A stretch of DNA of 64,000 nucleotides, taken from contig NC_019892.1 in NCBI RefSeq assembly GCF_000242455.2, positions 248,001-312,000 on the forward strand, in the 5' to 3' direction. The position numbers and the translations under genes were made by a program. How positions within the stretch are numbered: position 1 is the first letter of the stretch; each line of letters begins with the position of its first letter. Shown here one piece after another: positions 1 through 9,642 of this stretch. This DNA comes from Singulisphaera acidiphila DSM 18658 (GTDB taxonomy: Bacteria; Planctomycetota; Planctomycetia; Isosphaerales; Isosphaeraceae). The notes beneath the pieces were generated by a model. It worked only from the letters and a program-made list of their open reading frames with translations, was not told the DNA's origin and searched no databases.

Positions 1-834
1 GACCAGGTCATGGACCGTCGTCCCGGAGTAGCGATCGAGCTCACCGATAATCAGTTCGACGTCTTTTCGCTTCATCATTTCTTTGGATGCTTCGAGCCGT
101 CGGATGAAGCGCTTCGCCTCCAGGTAGAGGGTCTCCTTCTCTGGAGAGATGACCTGATCGAGTCTCTCGGCGAGGTCGTGTACGGCGACGCTGAGGGCGG
201 ACAGCGAATCGCGTGTGGTCTTGCGGTCGAGTTGGAGCTCCAGGACGGCGTCGAGGGCGTGCTCGTAGTTGCGCCGCTGGCTGGCGAACTCGGGTCCGCG
301 CAAGGCGATCGGCCACTGGCCCGCCGGGATGATCCGCGACAAGGCGATCGTCTCCTGGTTCGGCCCGTAAAAGAACGGGATCTTCCGGACCATGTCGGCG
401 TCGAGCTCAAACGAGTTCAGCCGATAGGACGAAGGGGGAATTTTCGGCCCGGCGAGTTGCTCGAAGAGAGCGTTGAGCGCGTTCCCTTTGAGCATGTCGT
501 TTTGATTCGGATTGTTCTCGACCCGGCTGCGGATCAGGTTGAAATTGGCCAGTCGCTCCGCCGTCCTCCTTGCGCGTCGAGCGGCTTTTTCGGCTCGATC
601 TTGCCGGATCGAGAGGTAGATGTATTCATTGATGCGCATCATAGTGTCGGCGTTGATCGAGTCGGCCTGCGCTGTGTAATAGTTGAACATCCCGGCCCCT
701 TGGAGGAAGACCCCCTCGCCGCGAAGGATGTCCCCCTGGGGGGTCGACCCTGGCCCGATGAAATTGATCTGGCCGAAGGCCGGGCCCGCGAACGAGCCGA
801 TCAGGGCCAGGGCTGTCAAGGTGGTTCGCGTCAT
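1..834 (-). CDS. Secreted hypothetical protein, C-terminus cut by window edge
   Basis: The gene reads leftward from an ATG at 834 and stays open to base 1, giving 278 residues without a stop. The first 20 or so residues (MTRTTLTALALIGSFAG, then a small-residue AFG site) form a signal peptide, so the product is probably exported. Residues 70-105 are rich in Arg, Ala and Glu and look helical or coiled-coil. The remainder has no motif I recognise. It starts 22 bp after the stop of the Ser/Thr kinase on the same strand, so the two are probably co-transcribed. The function is unknown. The coding call rests on the signal peptide, an unbroken frame and ordinary codon use. Confidence 0.8.
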   Translation of the reverse strand, partial: MTRTTLTALALIGSFAGPAFGQINFIGPGSTPQGDILRGEGVFLQGAGMFNYYTAQADSINADTMMRINEYIYLSIRQDRAEKAARRARRTAERLANFNLIRSRVENNPNQNDMLKGNALNALFEQLAGPKIPPSSYRLNSFELDADMVRKIPFFYGPNQETIALSRIIPAGQWPIALRGPEFASQRRNYEHALDAVLELQLDRKTTRDSLSALSVAVHDLAERLDQVISPEKETLYLEAKRFIRRLEASKEMMKRKDVELIIGELDRYSGTTVHDLV

Positions 835-856
835 CGACAAAGTCCTTTCGGGCGAC

Positions 857-3379
857 TCACCGTGTCGGGATGGAGGGCGTGATCATCTGCTGGATCCGTC
901 TCTGGCTCTCCGCCTGCGCTGCGATGCTCTGCCTTGTCCCTTCTCCGATCAGGCTGTTGAGCTGATTGCTGAACGCCGCCCACTTCATTTGACTATTTTG
1001 CCGCTGGATGCTTTCGAAGAACCGTTGGAATTGGTTGTAGGCGTGTCCGAGCTTGGGGACTTTCTGCCACTCGTCGTTGTTGCCGAAGCCAGTCGAGACA
1101 CCGGCCGCTGTGACGGTCTGGGTGGCGAATAATACGATGAGCTTCTTCTTGGCGGAGCCACGAACCTCGTTTTTGAAGCTCTCAAACAACTCCAGCCGGA
1201 CGATTCGCGCGGCGCTCTTATTGTTCCCTCTCGACGAATCGGAGACTTTCACCGTCAGGTTCGCGGGTTGCATGATCCAGTCGGGTGAAGTCGGCATCGA
1301 ATCGGCGATCTCCTGCATTTTGCCGAGACTGATGAGCTGATCGGCAAGCTGACGGTCCAACCCCAGCTGATTCGAGTTGCGGAGCCGGACCCGCGCGGAG
1401 TTGGCCGTGAGTTCCAGGTCACTTTCGATGAGGGCGACTTGCAACGAGCCATCCTCCAGTCGCCAGGGGACTTTGCTGACGCAGTAGACCTGCTCCAGGG
1501 TGATCAGCTTCCCGGCGAGTGGTTCCGGGGTCGCCAGCAATTGGCGGAGGGGGACGTTCCGTGAAGAGGGCTTCTCATCGTCCGCGATCGGATCCGGATC
1601 CGGGGCCGGTGCGAGGGCGGTGGCAGGCTTCTCCGGGAACCGGCTGTCGGGCTCGCCTTTCAGCATCGCCGTCCTCTCACCTTGGGACGCGTGAATGTCG
1701 CTCACGACCTTGTCTGGTAGGCTGGGGCCCTCCCTTGGACGTGAGAGATCCACCAGAGCTTCGGATTTAATCCGGGAGTCTGCCGAAGCGTCGATCCTTG
1801 GGGCCGTCGTCTCGAGCGATGGCGATACCTTGACGATCGGGCCGGTTTCGAGGCGAGGTGCCGCGCTCTCTGGCTCGCCGAGCCGCCTCTGAACCAAGGC
1901 GTCGCTCATGTCGTTCCGAGCGATCCGAGCCCTTGCCACCCCCTGCCCCAGCGGGGTTACAGGGGAGTCCTGGCCTGCCGCGACGACCTCGGCGGTTGCC
2001 CTAGCTTGCGAGTTCCCTGGGCGGCCTGACGTCGCTTTCCAGAGAAAGACCGCGTAGGCGACCAATGGGATGCAGGCTGCTACAAGGCCGATGGTGACCC
2101 AGAAGAGGGGCGAGCGACTCGATTTGTCCTCCCCAGGATCAACCGGTTCGAAATCCGAACCCAGTTCCGGCCGAGACTTCGTGACGGCCTTCACCGGGAT
2201 GCTGCCGAATACTACGGTGCCACCGCCCGGTGTCTCGGGTTTCGCTTGCGGCGGCGTCAGGGCTTGGACCTTGGCCGTGCCCCCACGGACGTCCAGGACC
2301 GCTGTATCGCTGCCACGAGGCCGTTCGCCCGAGAAACGGGGGGGAAGCACCGTTGCAGTGCCCCCTGCGAGATTGAGTGGCTTCTGGCACTTCGGGCAAG
2401 GGGCGCTGCGTCCGCTCTGGCTGAGCTTCGCCAGCACCTCGACCGAAACCGTCATCGTTTTCCCACACGACCCGCAGCGGACCCGCGCCCGCCCGCGCTC
2501 TCCCTGCTCCAGGCCTGACGCCTCGACGACGGCAGCCGCAAACGCGGCGCACGTCGGGTAGCGGTCGCTCGGGGCTTTAGCCAGTCCCTTGAACAGCGCT
2601 GACTCGAGTTGGGGCGGCGACCAGGGGCTGAAGCATGCCATGCTCGGCGGCGCGTCTTGGGCCTGCATCATCAGAACACGGGTCGCCACCTCATGCTCGA
2701 ACGGCCGGCGCCCGCAGAGGAGCTCATAGGCGGTGACGGCCAGGGCGTACTGGTCGACTCGGCCGTCGAACGGGTCGCCCATGATCAGCTCGGGGGCCAT
2801 ATAGTGAGGTGTGCCGAGGACCATGCCCGTGCCGGTCATCGCCGTCCGCGACGACGAGCGATCGTCGGCCGCTGCGGCCAGAACCTTGACTACCCCGAAG
2901 TCGCTGAGGAAGGGGTGCCCTTGAGCGTCGAAGAGGATGTTGCCCGGTTTGACGTCGCGGTGCACCATCTTTTGCGAATGAACGTAGTCGAGTGCGCTGC
3001 CAATGGGCCCGAGCCAACTCACCAGGGCCGCCAGTACGGCCGGCCCTTTCCACGCAGCGAGCCGATCCTCCAGACTTCCTCCAGGTAGGAACTGGAGCAC
3101 TGCGAAGGGGAGGCCTTCCCACTCCCCCACATCGGTAACCTTAACGATATGCGGGTGCGATAAGCGAACGAGCGACCTTACCTCGTCGCGGAACCGGCGC
3201 GAAAATTCGGCGTCGGTAACCATCGAGCGGTGAGGGAGCTTAATCACAACACTCGATTGAAGATTCTTGTCCTCGGCCCGATAGACCGCCCCCATCCCAC
3301 CTTCACCGAGCTTGACCGTGATTTCGTATCGTCCGTTAGCGAACGTTGTGCCGATTGGGTCGTCGTGGGCGGCAGCCAT
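857..3379 (-). CDS. Membrane Ser/Thr protein kinase with zinc ribbon
   Basis: An 840-residue Hanks-type protein kinase. The cytoplasmic kinase domain spans about residues 15-285, with glycine loop GEGGMG (25-30), ATP lysine in VVIKLP (47), catalytic loop HRDVKPGN (from 140), DFG (160) and the APE motif. A Cys4 zinc-ribbon-like segment follows at 302-331 (CGSCG ... CPKC), then a low-complexity linker, one membrane segment (about 424-447) and an extracytoplasmic region of about 390 residues with no motif I know. The start at 3379 has AGGA nine bases upstream; an in-frame TTG at 3406 lacks such support. The membrane layout suggests an envelope sensor. The outer domain is unassigned, so the signal is unknown. 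Confidence 0.93.
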   Translation of the reverse strand: MAAAHDDPIGTTFANGRYEITVKLGEGGMGAVYRAEDKNLQSSVVIKLPHRSMVTDAEFSRRFRDEVRSLVRLSHPHIVKVTDVGEWEGLPFAVLQFLPGGSLEDRLAAWKGPAVLAALVSWLGPIGSALDYVHSQKMVHRDVKPGNILFDAQGHPFLSDFGVVKVLAAAADDRSSSRTAMTGTGMVLGTPHYMAPELIMGDPFDGRVDQYALAVTAYELLCGRRPFEHEVATRVLMMQAQDAPPSMACFSPWSPPQLESALFKGLAKAPSDRYPTCAAFAAAVVEASGLEQGERGRARVRCGSCGKTMTVSVEVLAKLSQSGRSAPCPKCQKPLNLAGGTATVLPPRFSGERPRGSDTAVLDVRGGTAKVQALTPPQAKPETPGGGTVVFGSIPVKAVTKSRPELGSDFEPVDPGEDKSSRSPLFWVTIGLVAACIPLVAYAVFLWKATSGRPGNSQARATAEVVAAGQDSPVTPLGQGVARARIARNDMSDALVQRRLGEPESAAPRLETGPIVKVSPSLETTAPRIDASADSRIKSEALVDLSRPREGPSLPDKVVSDIHASQGERTAMLKGEPDSRFPEKPATALAPAPDPDPIADDEKPSSRNVPLRQLLATPEPLAGKLITLEQVYCVSKVPWRLEDGSLQVALIESDLELTANSARVRLRNSNQLGLDRQLADQLISLGKMQEIADSMPTSPDWIMQPANLTVKVSDSSRGNNKSAARIVRLELFESFKNEVRGSAKKKLIVLFATQTVTAAGVSTGFGNNDEWQKVPKLGHAYNQFQRFFESIQRQNSQMKWAAFSNQLNSLIGEGTRQSIAAQAESQRRIQQMITPSIPTR

Positions 3380-3861
3380 TGGAAAAGATCCTGCACGCGG
3401 TCTCAAAATTTTAGATTCACTTGCGTCTTATTGCGAATTTGCCGCAGTTTTTGAACCTGGTATTCTCGCCAACATTGGCCACGCAAGCAATCGAGATTCC
3501 GGGACGGGTGACGAAAAACCCTTCCTTGTCAGAGAATGCAATTCGGCTGCGTTTGCAATGCTCCTCTCCCCCTCCTGAGCGGTCACTTGAGGCCGCAACG
3601 CATCGTTCTCAATTACGTAGTGCGCACGAGTCGAAAAAACTAAGATTTATGATGAATTTTATATTTTGCAATGTGGATTTAATTTTGATTTTGGGGTTAA
3701 GCTGCGATCTCGTCTTGTCGTCGTCCCTCGATGCAGGGCATTTGTGGGGAGGCCAGGCGACGGGCTTTGCAGAAAGTGTTTATTGTCCAGATGTTCTTGT
3801 TCGGTAGGAAGAGAAACGGCAACGAGCGTTCTGACGACTCTCGAAGGAAAAGACCCCTGGC

Positions 3862-3903
3862 TGCAGCCTCGAAGGGACGAACGTTGATCTCTTCGAGGCT
3901 GCA
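3862..3903. repeat. 13-bp perfect inverted repeat
   Basis: TGCAGCCTCGAAG at 3862-3874 pairs with CTTCGAGGCTGCA at 3891-3903 around a 16-base loop. No T-tract follows on either strand, so an intrinsic terminator is unlikely. It lies about 270 bases upstream of the surface-protein start and could be a leader structure or a protein-binding site. Confidence 0.55.
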
Positions 3904-4009
3904 AGATGCGTGCATGGTTTTTCGGATCCCCTGGCGCTTGAGGCAACGGCTAAAGATTCTCGCACGCGACCTTGAACTCGCGAAGGGTACCTTTCATCGT
4001 TCCTGTTCC

Positions 4010-4037
4010 TTGACAGGTATTGCGTGGATGGTAGCAT
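4010..4037 (+). promoter_or_regulatory. Possible sigma-70-like promoter
   Basis: TTGACA at 4010-4015 and TAGCAT at 4032-4037 are separated by 16 bases, about 140 bases upstream of the surface-protein start. The -35 is perfect and the -10 matches TATAAT at four of six positions. This is pattern matching only. Confidence 0.4.
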
Positions 4038-4175
4038 GTCTTTGGTCTCAGTGAACTCCTTAGGAGTTAAGTGCCACGGAAGTCTGCCTGGGGTTGGGTG
4101 AGCGAGAGCAACGTGCCTCTCTTCTGGGGGCGGTTGGCTACCTTCAGCAGTCTTTGCACACAGGGGATCTGCATC

Positions 4176-7100
4176 ATGATGTCGCTTTTCGGTTCTCCCC
4201 GGAGAGTTGGGGCGGATAAGCGTTTGTCGGGCCAGCGAAGGCGGAGACGCCGGCAGGGCTCGCCGTGGGTTGGGCTTGAGACTTTGGAGAGTCGCCTGGC
4301 GCCCGCCGTCAGCATCTGGAGTGGCGCCGTCGATGGGCTTTGGTCCAATCAAGGTAACTGGGACACGCCGCCTGTTTCCGGAAGCGACCTGATCTTTCCC
4401 GATGGTGCTGGCAACACCAAGAACACGAATGATTTGACGCCCGGCACGACCTTCGCCTCGTTGACGATCGCCGGTAGCGGATATGACATTGATGGGGCCG
4501 CGATCACCTTGGACGGCTCCCTTGAGGCGTCCCAAACTTCGGGAAGCGGGACTCTCAGCTTGCCGATCGGGTTCACCGGCACCGCGTCGGTACGCGTCGA
4601 TCGGGCTGGAGCCGTCCTGGTGCTGGGCGGTGTCATCTCCGGCTCCGCCGGCCTGAGCAAGCAGGGGGACGGGGAACTCGACCTGGCCGCCCCCAATGAC
4701 TACGACGGAATCACCACGATTGACGGCGGCCTGCTGGTTGTCGACGGCGCGCAAGCGGGAAGTGCGATCATCGTCAACGCCGGGACTTTCCTCCAGGGCG
4801 CGGGGACCGTCGGCTCAATCACCGTCAATTCGGGGACCGTCAGTCCCGGCCACTCCTCCCCTGCGATCCTGACCGCCAGCGGGGATCTGACATTCGATCC
4901 CGGATCGACCTTCACCGTGATCCTCGACGGCGGCACTGCCGGCGTGGGCTATAGCCAGTTGCAGGTGACCGGCCAGGTCAACCTCGACAACGCCGTTCTC
5001 CAGCCTCTGCTCGGCTTCACGCCGGTGGGGCAGGACCAGTTCCTGATCATCAACAATACCGGCAGCGCCGCGATCAGCGGCACCTTCGCGGGACTTCCAG
5101 AGGGGGCCACGTTCGTGGTTTCCGGCGAGGTGTTCCAGATCAGCTATGTCGGTGGCGATGGCAATGACGTTGTCTTGACCCACCTGCTCAGCAGTACGAC
5201 CACCCTGGTGGCCTCACCCTCGGCGGTCGTCTACGGCGAGCCGGTGACCCTGACGGCGACGGTGGCGGCCTCGGATCCGAGTGTCTTGGAAGCTCCCACG
5301 GGAACGGTGGAGTTCTTCCAAGGCGCGATTTCGCTGGGCATTGCCACGCTGAGCGATGGCATTGCCGTTCTGGAGATCGCGACCCTGCCTGTGGGGGGCG
5401 ACCCGATTATCGCTCAGTACCGGGGCGACACCCTGTTCGCTCCTGGCGACTCGCCGGCCATCGCGGTTGACGTCACCCAGGCGAGCACCCTCACGACGCT
5501 GGACGCCTCGCCCAATCCCTCGGTCTTCGGCCAGACCGTCACGTTGACGGCGACCGTGGCGGTCAGCACCGGTTCGGGGACCCCCACGGGGCTTGTCGAG
5601 TTCTTCAGCGGCTCGACCTCGCTGGGCACGGCGACACTCAACGGCGGTGTCGCCACGCTTGAAACGAGTGCCTTGGCCGTGGGCAACAACGTGATCACGG
5701 CCCAGTACCAAGGGGATCCCAACTTCGTCGCGAGCACCTCGCCCGAAGTGGCCGAGACGGTGAACGAGGCGAGCACCAGCACCGCGCTGACCGCCACGCC
5801 CAACCCCGCCGGCCTGGACCAGCCGGTGACCCTGACGGCGACCGTCACCGCGGTCGGGCCCGGAGCGGGAACGCCCACGGGGCTTGTCGAGTTCTTCAGC
5901 GGCTCGATCTCGCTGGGCACGGCGACGCTCAGCGACGGTGTTGCCACGCTTCAGACGAGCGCTCTGCCGCTGGGGGTCAGCTCGATCACGGTCCAGTACC
6001 AGGGGGATCCCAACTTCACCGCGAGCACCTCACCGGAGGTATCCCTGACGGTCAGCCCGGCGAGCACGACGACCCTGGTGGCCTCTCCCTCGGCGATCGT
6101 CTACGGCGAGCCGGTGACCCTGACGGCCACCGTGGCGGCGGTCGACGGTTCGGCAACGCCGACCGGCAACGTGATCTTCATGAGCGGGACGACCCCGCTG
6201 GGGACGGCCGCGCTGATTGATGGTGTCGCCACGCTGACGATCTCCTCCCTGCCCGGCGGCGCTGCCTCGATCACGGCTCAGTACCAGGGCGATAGCACCT
6301 TCGCCGGCAGTGCCTCGCCGGCTACCACGGTGACCGTGGCGCAGGCGGGCACGACCACAACCCTGAACATCGCGCCCAACCCGCTGAGCCTGGGCGATCT
6401 GGTCACGCTCACGGTCGTCATCGCCACCGATAGTGCCAGCCTGGTGAAGCCGTCCGGCACCGTCCAGTTCTTCAACGGCTCGGTGTTGCTCGGTACGGCC
6501 GTCGTGACCGACGGCGTCGCCACGCTGACGACCGCCTCCCTGCCGCTGGGGACCAGTTCGATCACAGCCCAGTATCTGGGCGATACCAATTACAGCGGCA
6601 GCACCTCGTCCGCTGTGACCGCGACGGTCAACGCGGCGAGCACGACGACCCTGGTCGCTACGCCCACTTCAACCGTCCTTGGTCAGCCGGTGACCTTGAC
6701 GGCGACCGTCGTGGGGAGCGATACCTCGGGAATTCCCACGGGGACCGTGGAGTTCTTCCTGGGTACGACCTCGCTGGGCACGGCCCTTCTGAGCAACGGC
6801 GTCGCCGTCCTCACGACTTCCGCTCTGCCGGTCGGTTCCGCTTCGATCACGGCCCGATATCTGGGGGATAACACCTTCGGCGTCAGCACCGCGCCGGCGG
6901 TTACGGTGACCGTGGCGCAGGCGAGCACGACCACGACCCTGACGGTGGGCCCCACTTCGACCGTCTTTGGCCAGGCGGTGACCTTGACGGCGACCGTCGT
7001 GGCGGCCGATCCCAGCGCTGGGCAACCGAGTGGGACCGTGCAGTTCTACCAGGGCACGACCTTGCTCGGTTCAGGCGTCTTGAGCAATGGAACGGCCACC

Positions 7101-8129
7101 CTGACGACCACGGCCTTGCCGGTGGGGACGGCTGCAATCACGGCCCAGTATCTGGGGGATGGCAGTTTCCTGGTCAGCACGTCGGCAGCCGTGACGGCCA
7201 CGGTCGGTCAGTCGAGCACGACCGTCACGGTGGCTTCATCGAAGCCGAATCCGGCCTCGAGCGAGGCCGTGACGCTGACCGCGACGGTGGCGGTCTCCGG
7301 TTCCGGAGCGGGAACGCCCACGGGGACGGTCCTGTTCTACTCCAATGGGGTCCTGCTGGGATCGGGGACGCTGAGCAATGGCCAGGCCACGCTGACCACG
7401 ACGGCGCTGGCGATCGGCTTCGACGCGATCACGGCGGTCTACCAGGGGGATGGGAATTTCACCGCTGCCTCCTCCGAGACGCTCACGATCGTCGTCGGCG
7501 ATCAGACCGAACGGCTGTTGAACCAGGTCTACCTGGTCGTTCTCCAGCGGCCGATCGAGCAGAGAGGGCTGGATTACTGGCGTACTCAGCTTGAAATGGG
7601 TGTTCCGCTCAAGCGGGTCGTGAACCTGATCGTGAATAGCCGTGAAGGAAGGATCGCGGCCGTGCAAGTCAACTATCAGACCTTCCTGAATCGCGCTGCG
7701 ACCGGGAACGAGGTGAGCACCGCCTTGAGCCCGGCGTCGCGATCCTCGGGAATCGGCCTGTCGGCCCGGGTCCTCGGTTCCCGCGCGTTCTATGAGACGC
7801 AGGGAGGCGGGACGATCGGGGGTTTCCTGACGGCTCTCTACCAGGCCGTTCTCGGGACCGACGTCCCCGACGCGGCTCGTGCCAGGCTCACCGGCGAGCT
7901 AGCGCGAGGTGTCTCGACGGCGGCCGTGGCCCAGGAAGTGCTCCTGAGTCCGCGCGGCAAGGCCTCGCAACTGAACTTCCTCTATGAGAACGTTCTCGGC
8001 CGTCCGGCTGATTCCGCGGGGCTCACGTACTTCTTGGATCAATTGAACCAGGGAATTCGCATCAGGCAGGTTCTCGTCGACCTCCTGTCCTCGTGGGAGT
8101 TCGTCTCGCTGTTCGCCGACAATTCCTGA
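4176..8129 (+). CDS. Secreted Ig-repeat surface protein with DUF4214 C-terminus
   Basis: A 1317-residue secreted protein. The Arg-rich N-terminus carries LETLESRLAP at 34-43, the LExLExR pattern common at the start of planctomycete exported proteins. A segment near residues 150-200 (KQGDGELDLAAPNDYDG) resembles the autotransporter-associated beta-strand repeat. Eight bacterial Ig-like repeats of about 90-100 residues follow, each with a core like GQPVTLTATV and GTATLSDGVATL. The last 200 residues contain three DUF4214-like units (VYLVVLQRP, LYQAVLGTD, LYENVLGRP). Start: AGGGGA lies about eight bases before the ATG at 4176; an in-frame GTG at 4071 also has an AGGAG before it, so a 35-residue longer form is possible. 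The role is probably adhesion or envelope structure. Confidence 0.88.
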   Translation: MMSLFGSPRRVGADKRLSGQRRRRRRQGSPWVGLETLESRLAPAVSIWSGAVDGLWSNQGNWDTPPVSGSDLIFPDGAGNTKNTNDLTPGTTFASLTIAGSGYDIDGAAITLDGSLEASQTSGSGTLSLPIGFTGTASVRVDRAGAVLVLGGVISGSAGLSKQGDGELDLAAPNDYDGITTIDGGLLVVDGAQAGSAIIVNAGTFLQGAGTVGSITVNSGTVSPGHSSPAILTASGDLTFDPGSTFTVILDGGTAGVGYSQLQVTGQVNLDNAVLQPLLGFTPVGQDQFLIINNTGSAAISGTFAGLPEGATFVVSGEVFQISYVGGDGNDVVLTHLLSSTTTLVASPSAVVYGEPVTLTATVAASDPSVLEAPTGTVEFFQGAISLGIATLSDGIAVLEIATLPVGGDPIIAQYRGDTLFAPGDSPAIAVDVTQASTLTTLDASPNPSVFGQTVTLTATVAVSTGSGTPTGLVEFFSGSTSLGTATLNGGVATLETSALAVGNNVITAQYQGDPNFVASTSPEVAETVNEASTSTALTATPNPAGLDQPVTLTATVTAVGPGAGTPTGLVEFFSGSISLGTATLSDGVATLQTSALPLGVSSITVQYQGDPNFTASTSPEVSLTVSPASTTTLVASPSAIVYGEPVTLTATVAAVDGSATPTGNVIFMSGTTPLGTAALIDGVATLTISSLPGGAASITAQYQGDSTFAGSASPATTVTVAQAGTTTTLNIAPNPLSLGDLVTLTVVIATDSASLVKPSGTVQFFNGSVLLGTAVVTDGVATLTTASLPLGTSSITAQYLGDTNYSGSTSSAVTATVNAASTTTLVATPTSTVLGQPVTLTATVVGSDTSGIPTGTVEFFLGTTSLGTALLSNGVAVLTTSALPVGSASITARYLGDNTFGVSTAPAVTVTVAQASTTTTLTVGPTSTVFGQAVTLTATVVAADPSAGQPSGTVQFYQGTTLLGSGVLSNGTATLTTTALPVGTAAITAQYLGDGSFLVSTSAAVTATVGQSSTTVTVASSKPNPASSEAVTLTATVAVSGSGAGTPTGTVLFYSNGVLLGSGTLSNGQATLTTTALAIGFDAITAVYQGDGNFTAASSETLTIVVGDQTERLLNQVYLVVLQRPIEQRGLDYWRTQLEMGVPLKRVVNLIVNSREGRIAAVQVNYQTFLNRAATGNEVSTALSPASRSSGIGLSARVLGSRAFYETQGGGTIGGFLTALYQAVLGTDVPDAARARLTGELARGVSTAAVAQEVLLSPRGKASQLNFLYENVLGRPADSAGLTYFLDQLNQGIRIRQVLVDLLSSWEFVSLFADNS

Positions 8130-8165
8130 AGGCCACGCCCCCTCTGCTGAAGAGCCATCGTCGCG

Positions 8166-8195
8166 GCCGCTCCCTCGGACTGACGCGGGAGCGGC
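8166..8195 (+). terminator. Terminator-like hairpin after surface-protein gene
   Basis: GCCGCTCCC at 8166-8174 pairs with GGGAGCGGC at 8187-8195 around a 12-base loop, 37 bases after the stop. There is no T-tract, so it may slow or end transcription only with help, or mainly protect the 3' end. Confidence 0.5.
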
Positions 8196-8412
8196 GGGCG
8201 ATTCGCGGGCCGAGGTGACTTGGGTGCTGGACGGATCCCATCAGGACCGCCAGAATCAAAAGTCGTCCTCGGCCCTTACCACTTGAGGGAACTCAAAGCC
8301 TCGCGCGATTCCGAATCTGTTAGGGGCGAGCGGCCTTCCCCAGCAGGGTAGAACACGTGATTGTGTCCGTCTGATTGGGGACTCTGCACATGAATTCCCG
8401 ATTTGTGGAGGC

Positions 8413-9573
8413 ATGAGAACCTCGATGTTGAACAGTGTCCTCATCTTGTCGGCGTCCGCCGGGGCGGGTCACCTGCGCGCGGCCCAGGCGATCGAGCGGG
8501 CATTCCAGGAGACCGGCTCCGCCAAAAGTGTTCATCATCTGGATGTTCTCGAATACACGAACCCGCTCTTCCGCCGGCTCTACTCCAAAGCCTACATCGA
8601 CATGGTCAACGCGATGCCGGAGGTGCTCGGCTGGCTCTACGACCGGATGGACAAGCCGGGGATGGACGATCGCCTCAAGTTGGCCTTCGACAAGCTCAAT
8701 ACCCGCCCCTTCATCAAGCTCATGGAGCGCTACCAGCCGGACATCGCGGTCTGCACCCACTTCCTTCCCGCCGAGATCATCTCCTCGCTGACCGAGCAAG
8801 GGCGACTGCAAACCCAGCAGGCGATCGTCGTCACCGACTTCGATGTTCATGCCCAATGGCTCTGCCCGGACTACGCCCAATACTTCGTCGCGATCGACGA
8901 AACGCGGGCCCATATGCAGGAGCTCGGCATTCCGGCGAACAAGATCACGGTCTCCGGCATCCCGATCGATCCCGAGTTCAGCAGGCCGAAAGACCAAGGT
9001 AAGATGCGCGAGAAGCACGGCCTGCGCCGGGACGGCGCGGTGATTCTGATCTCAGCAGGGGGATTCGGGGTCGGGCGGATCGACGTGCTCATGAGCTCGC
9101 TCATGAAACTCCAACATCCCGCCCAGATTGTGGCGATCTGTGGCCGTAACGACGAGCTGAAAGCCCAGTTGGAACGCCAGGCGGAAGACTTGCGGCCCGG
9201 TTCCGACGTCACGATCAAGGTGGTTGGCTACACCACCGAGATGGACGAATACATGGCGGCCGCCGACCTCGTCGTCGGTAAGCCCGGGGGGCTCACCACT
9301 TCCGAGGCCCTGGCTCGCGGCCTCATCTTTGTCGTTGTCAGCCCGATCCCCGGTCAGGAGGAACGCAACTCCGATCACCTGCTGGAAGAGGGAGCGGCGC
9401 TCCGCTGTAATAACCTGCCCGCCCTCGCCTACAAGATTGACTGCCTCCTCGACGACCCCGAGCGGCTCGCCGCGATGCGGGCAAACGTCCATCGCCTGGC
9501 GCGCCCAAGGGCTGCTTTCGATATCGTCGAAAAGCTGCTGACTTTGAAAAAACCGGCTCTCTCCCCACATTGA
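8413..9573 (+). CDS. MGDG-synthase-type glycosyltransferase (GT28)
   Basis: A 386-residue glycosyltransferase of the monogalactosyl-diacylglycerol synthase/UgtP type, which transfers a sugar from a UDP-sugar to diacylglycerol at the inner face of the membrane. The N-terminal half has the acceptor-side signature ILSASAGAGH (residues 10-19) and the typical MGDG_synth layout. The C-terminal half has the GT28 donor site, GYTTEMDEYMAAADLVVGKP followed by GGLTTSEAL. Two start codons compete: ATG 8413, which sits almost on the GGAGG, and ATG 8425, 13 bases after it; neither spacing is ideal. It probably makes a glycolipid; the actual sugar and acceptor cannot be read from sequence. Confidence 0.9.
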   Translation: MRTSMLNSVLILSASAGAGHLRAAQAIERAFQETGSAKSVHHLDVLEYTNPLFRRLYSKAYIDMVNAMPEVLGWLYDRMDKPGMDDRLKLAFDKLNTRPFIKLMERYQPDIAVCTHFLPAEIISSLTEQGRLQTQQAIVVTDFDVHAQWLCPDYAQYFVAIDETRAHMQELGIPANKITVSGIPIDPEFSRPKDQGKMREKHGLRRDGAVILISAGGFGVGRIDVLMSSLMKLQHPAQIVAICGRNDELKAQLERQAEDLRPGSDVTIKVVGYTTEMDEYMAAADLVVGKPGGLTTSEALARGLIFVVVSPIPGQEERNSDHLLEEGAALRCNNLPALAYKIDCLLDDPERLAAMRANVHRLARPRAAFDIVEKLLTLKKPALSPH

Positions 9574-9597
9574 TTGAGGAGAGGGCGCAGGCTTTTT
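9556..9597 (+). terminator. Terminator overlapping glycosyltransferase stop
   Basis: GCTCTCTCC at 9556-9564 pairs, with one G-T wobble, to GGAGAGGGC at 9578-9586. The stem spans the stop codon, and a run of six T follows within ten bases. It separates this gene from the convergent DUF1559 gene. Confidence 0.55.
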
Positions 9598-9642
9598 TGG
9601 GGGGCTTATGACTTCACACAGGCAAGTGATCTGCTGCAAGAC

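Larger units (their letters stand above)
3380..4175. other. Intergenic region with long hairpin and promoter-like site
   Basis: About 800 bases between the divergent kinase and surface-protein genes, partly AT-rich around 3640-3690. I find no convincing gene here; the short open frames lack conserved motifs and overlap on both strands. It holds a 13-bp perfect inverted repeat (3862-3874 with 3891-3903) and a promoter-like pair at 4010-4037, both listed separately. Confidence 0.6.

Noticed and set aside
10..882. 290-residue plus-strand frame at the left end
   Set aside because: The minus strand carries a signal peptide and a better protein; the plus frame lacks motifs and has an odd composition.
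3780..4754. 324-residue minus-strand frame across the surface-protein start
   Set aside because: It overlaps the promoter region and the 5' end of a clear surface-protein gene and has no recognisable features.
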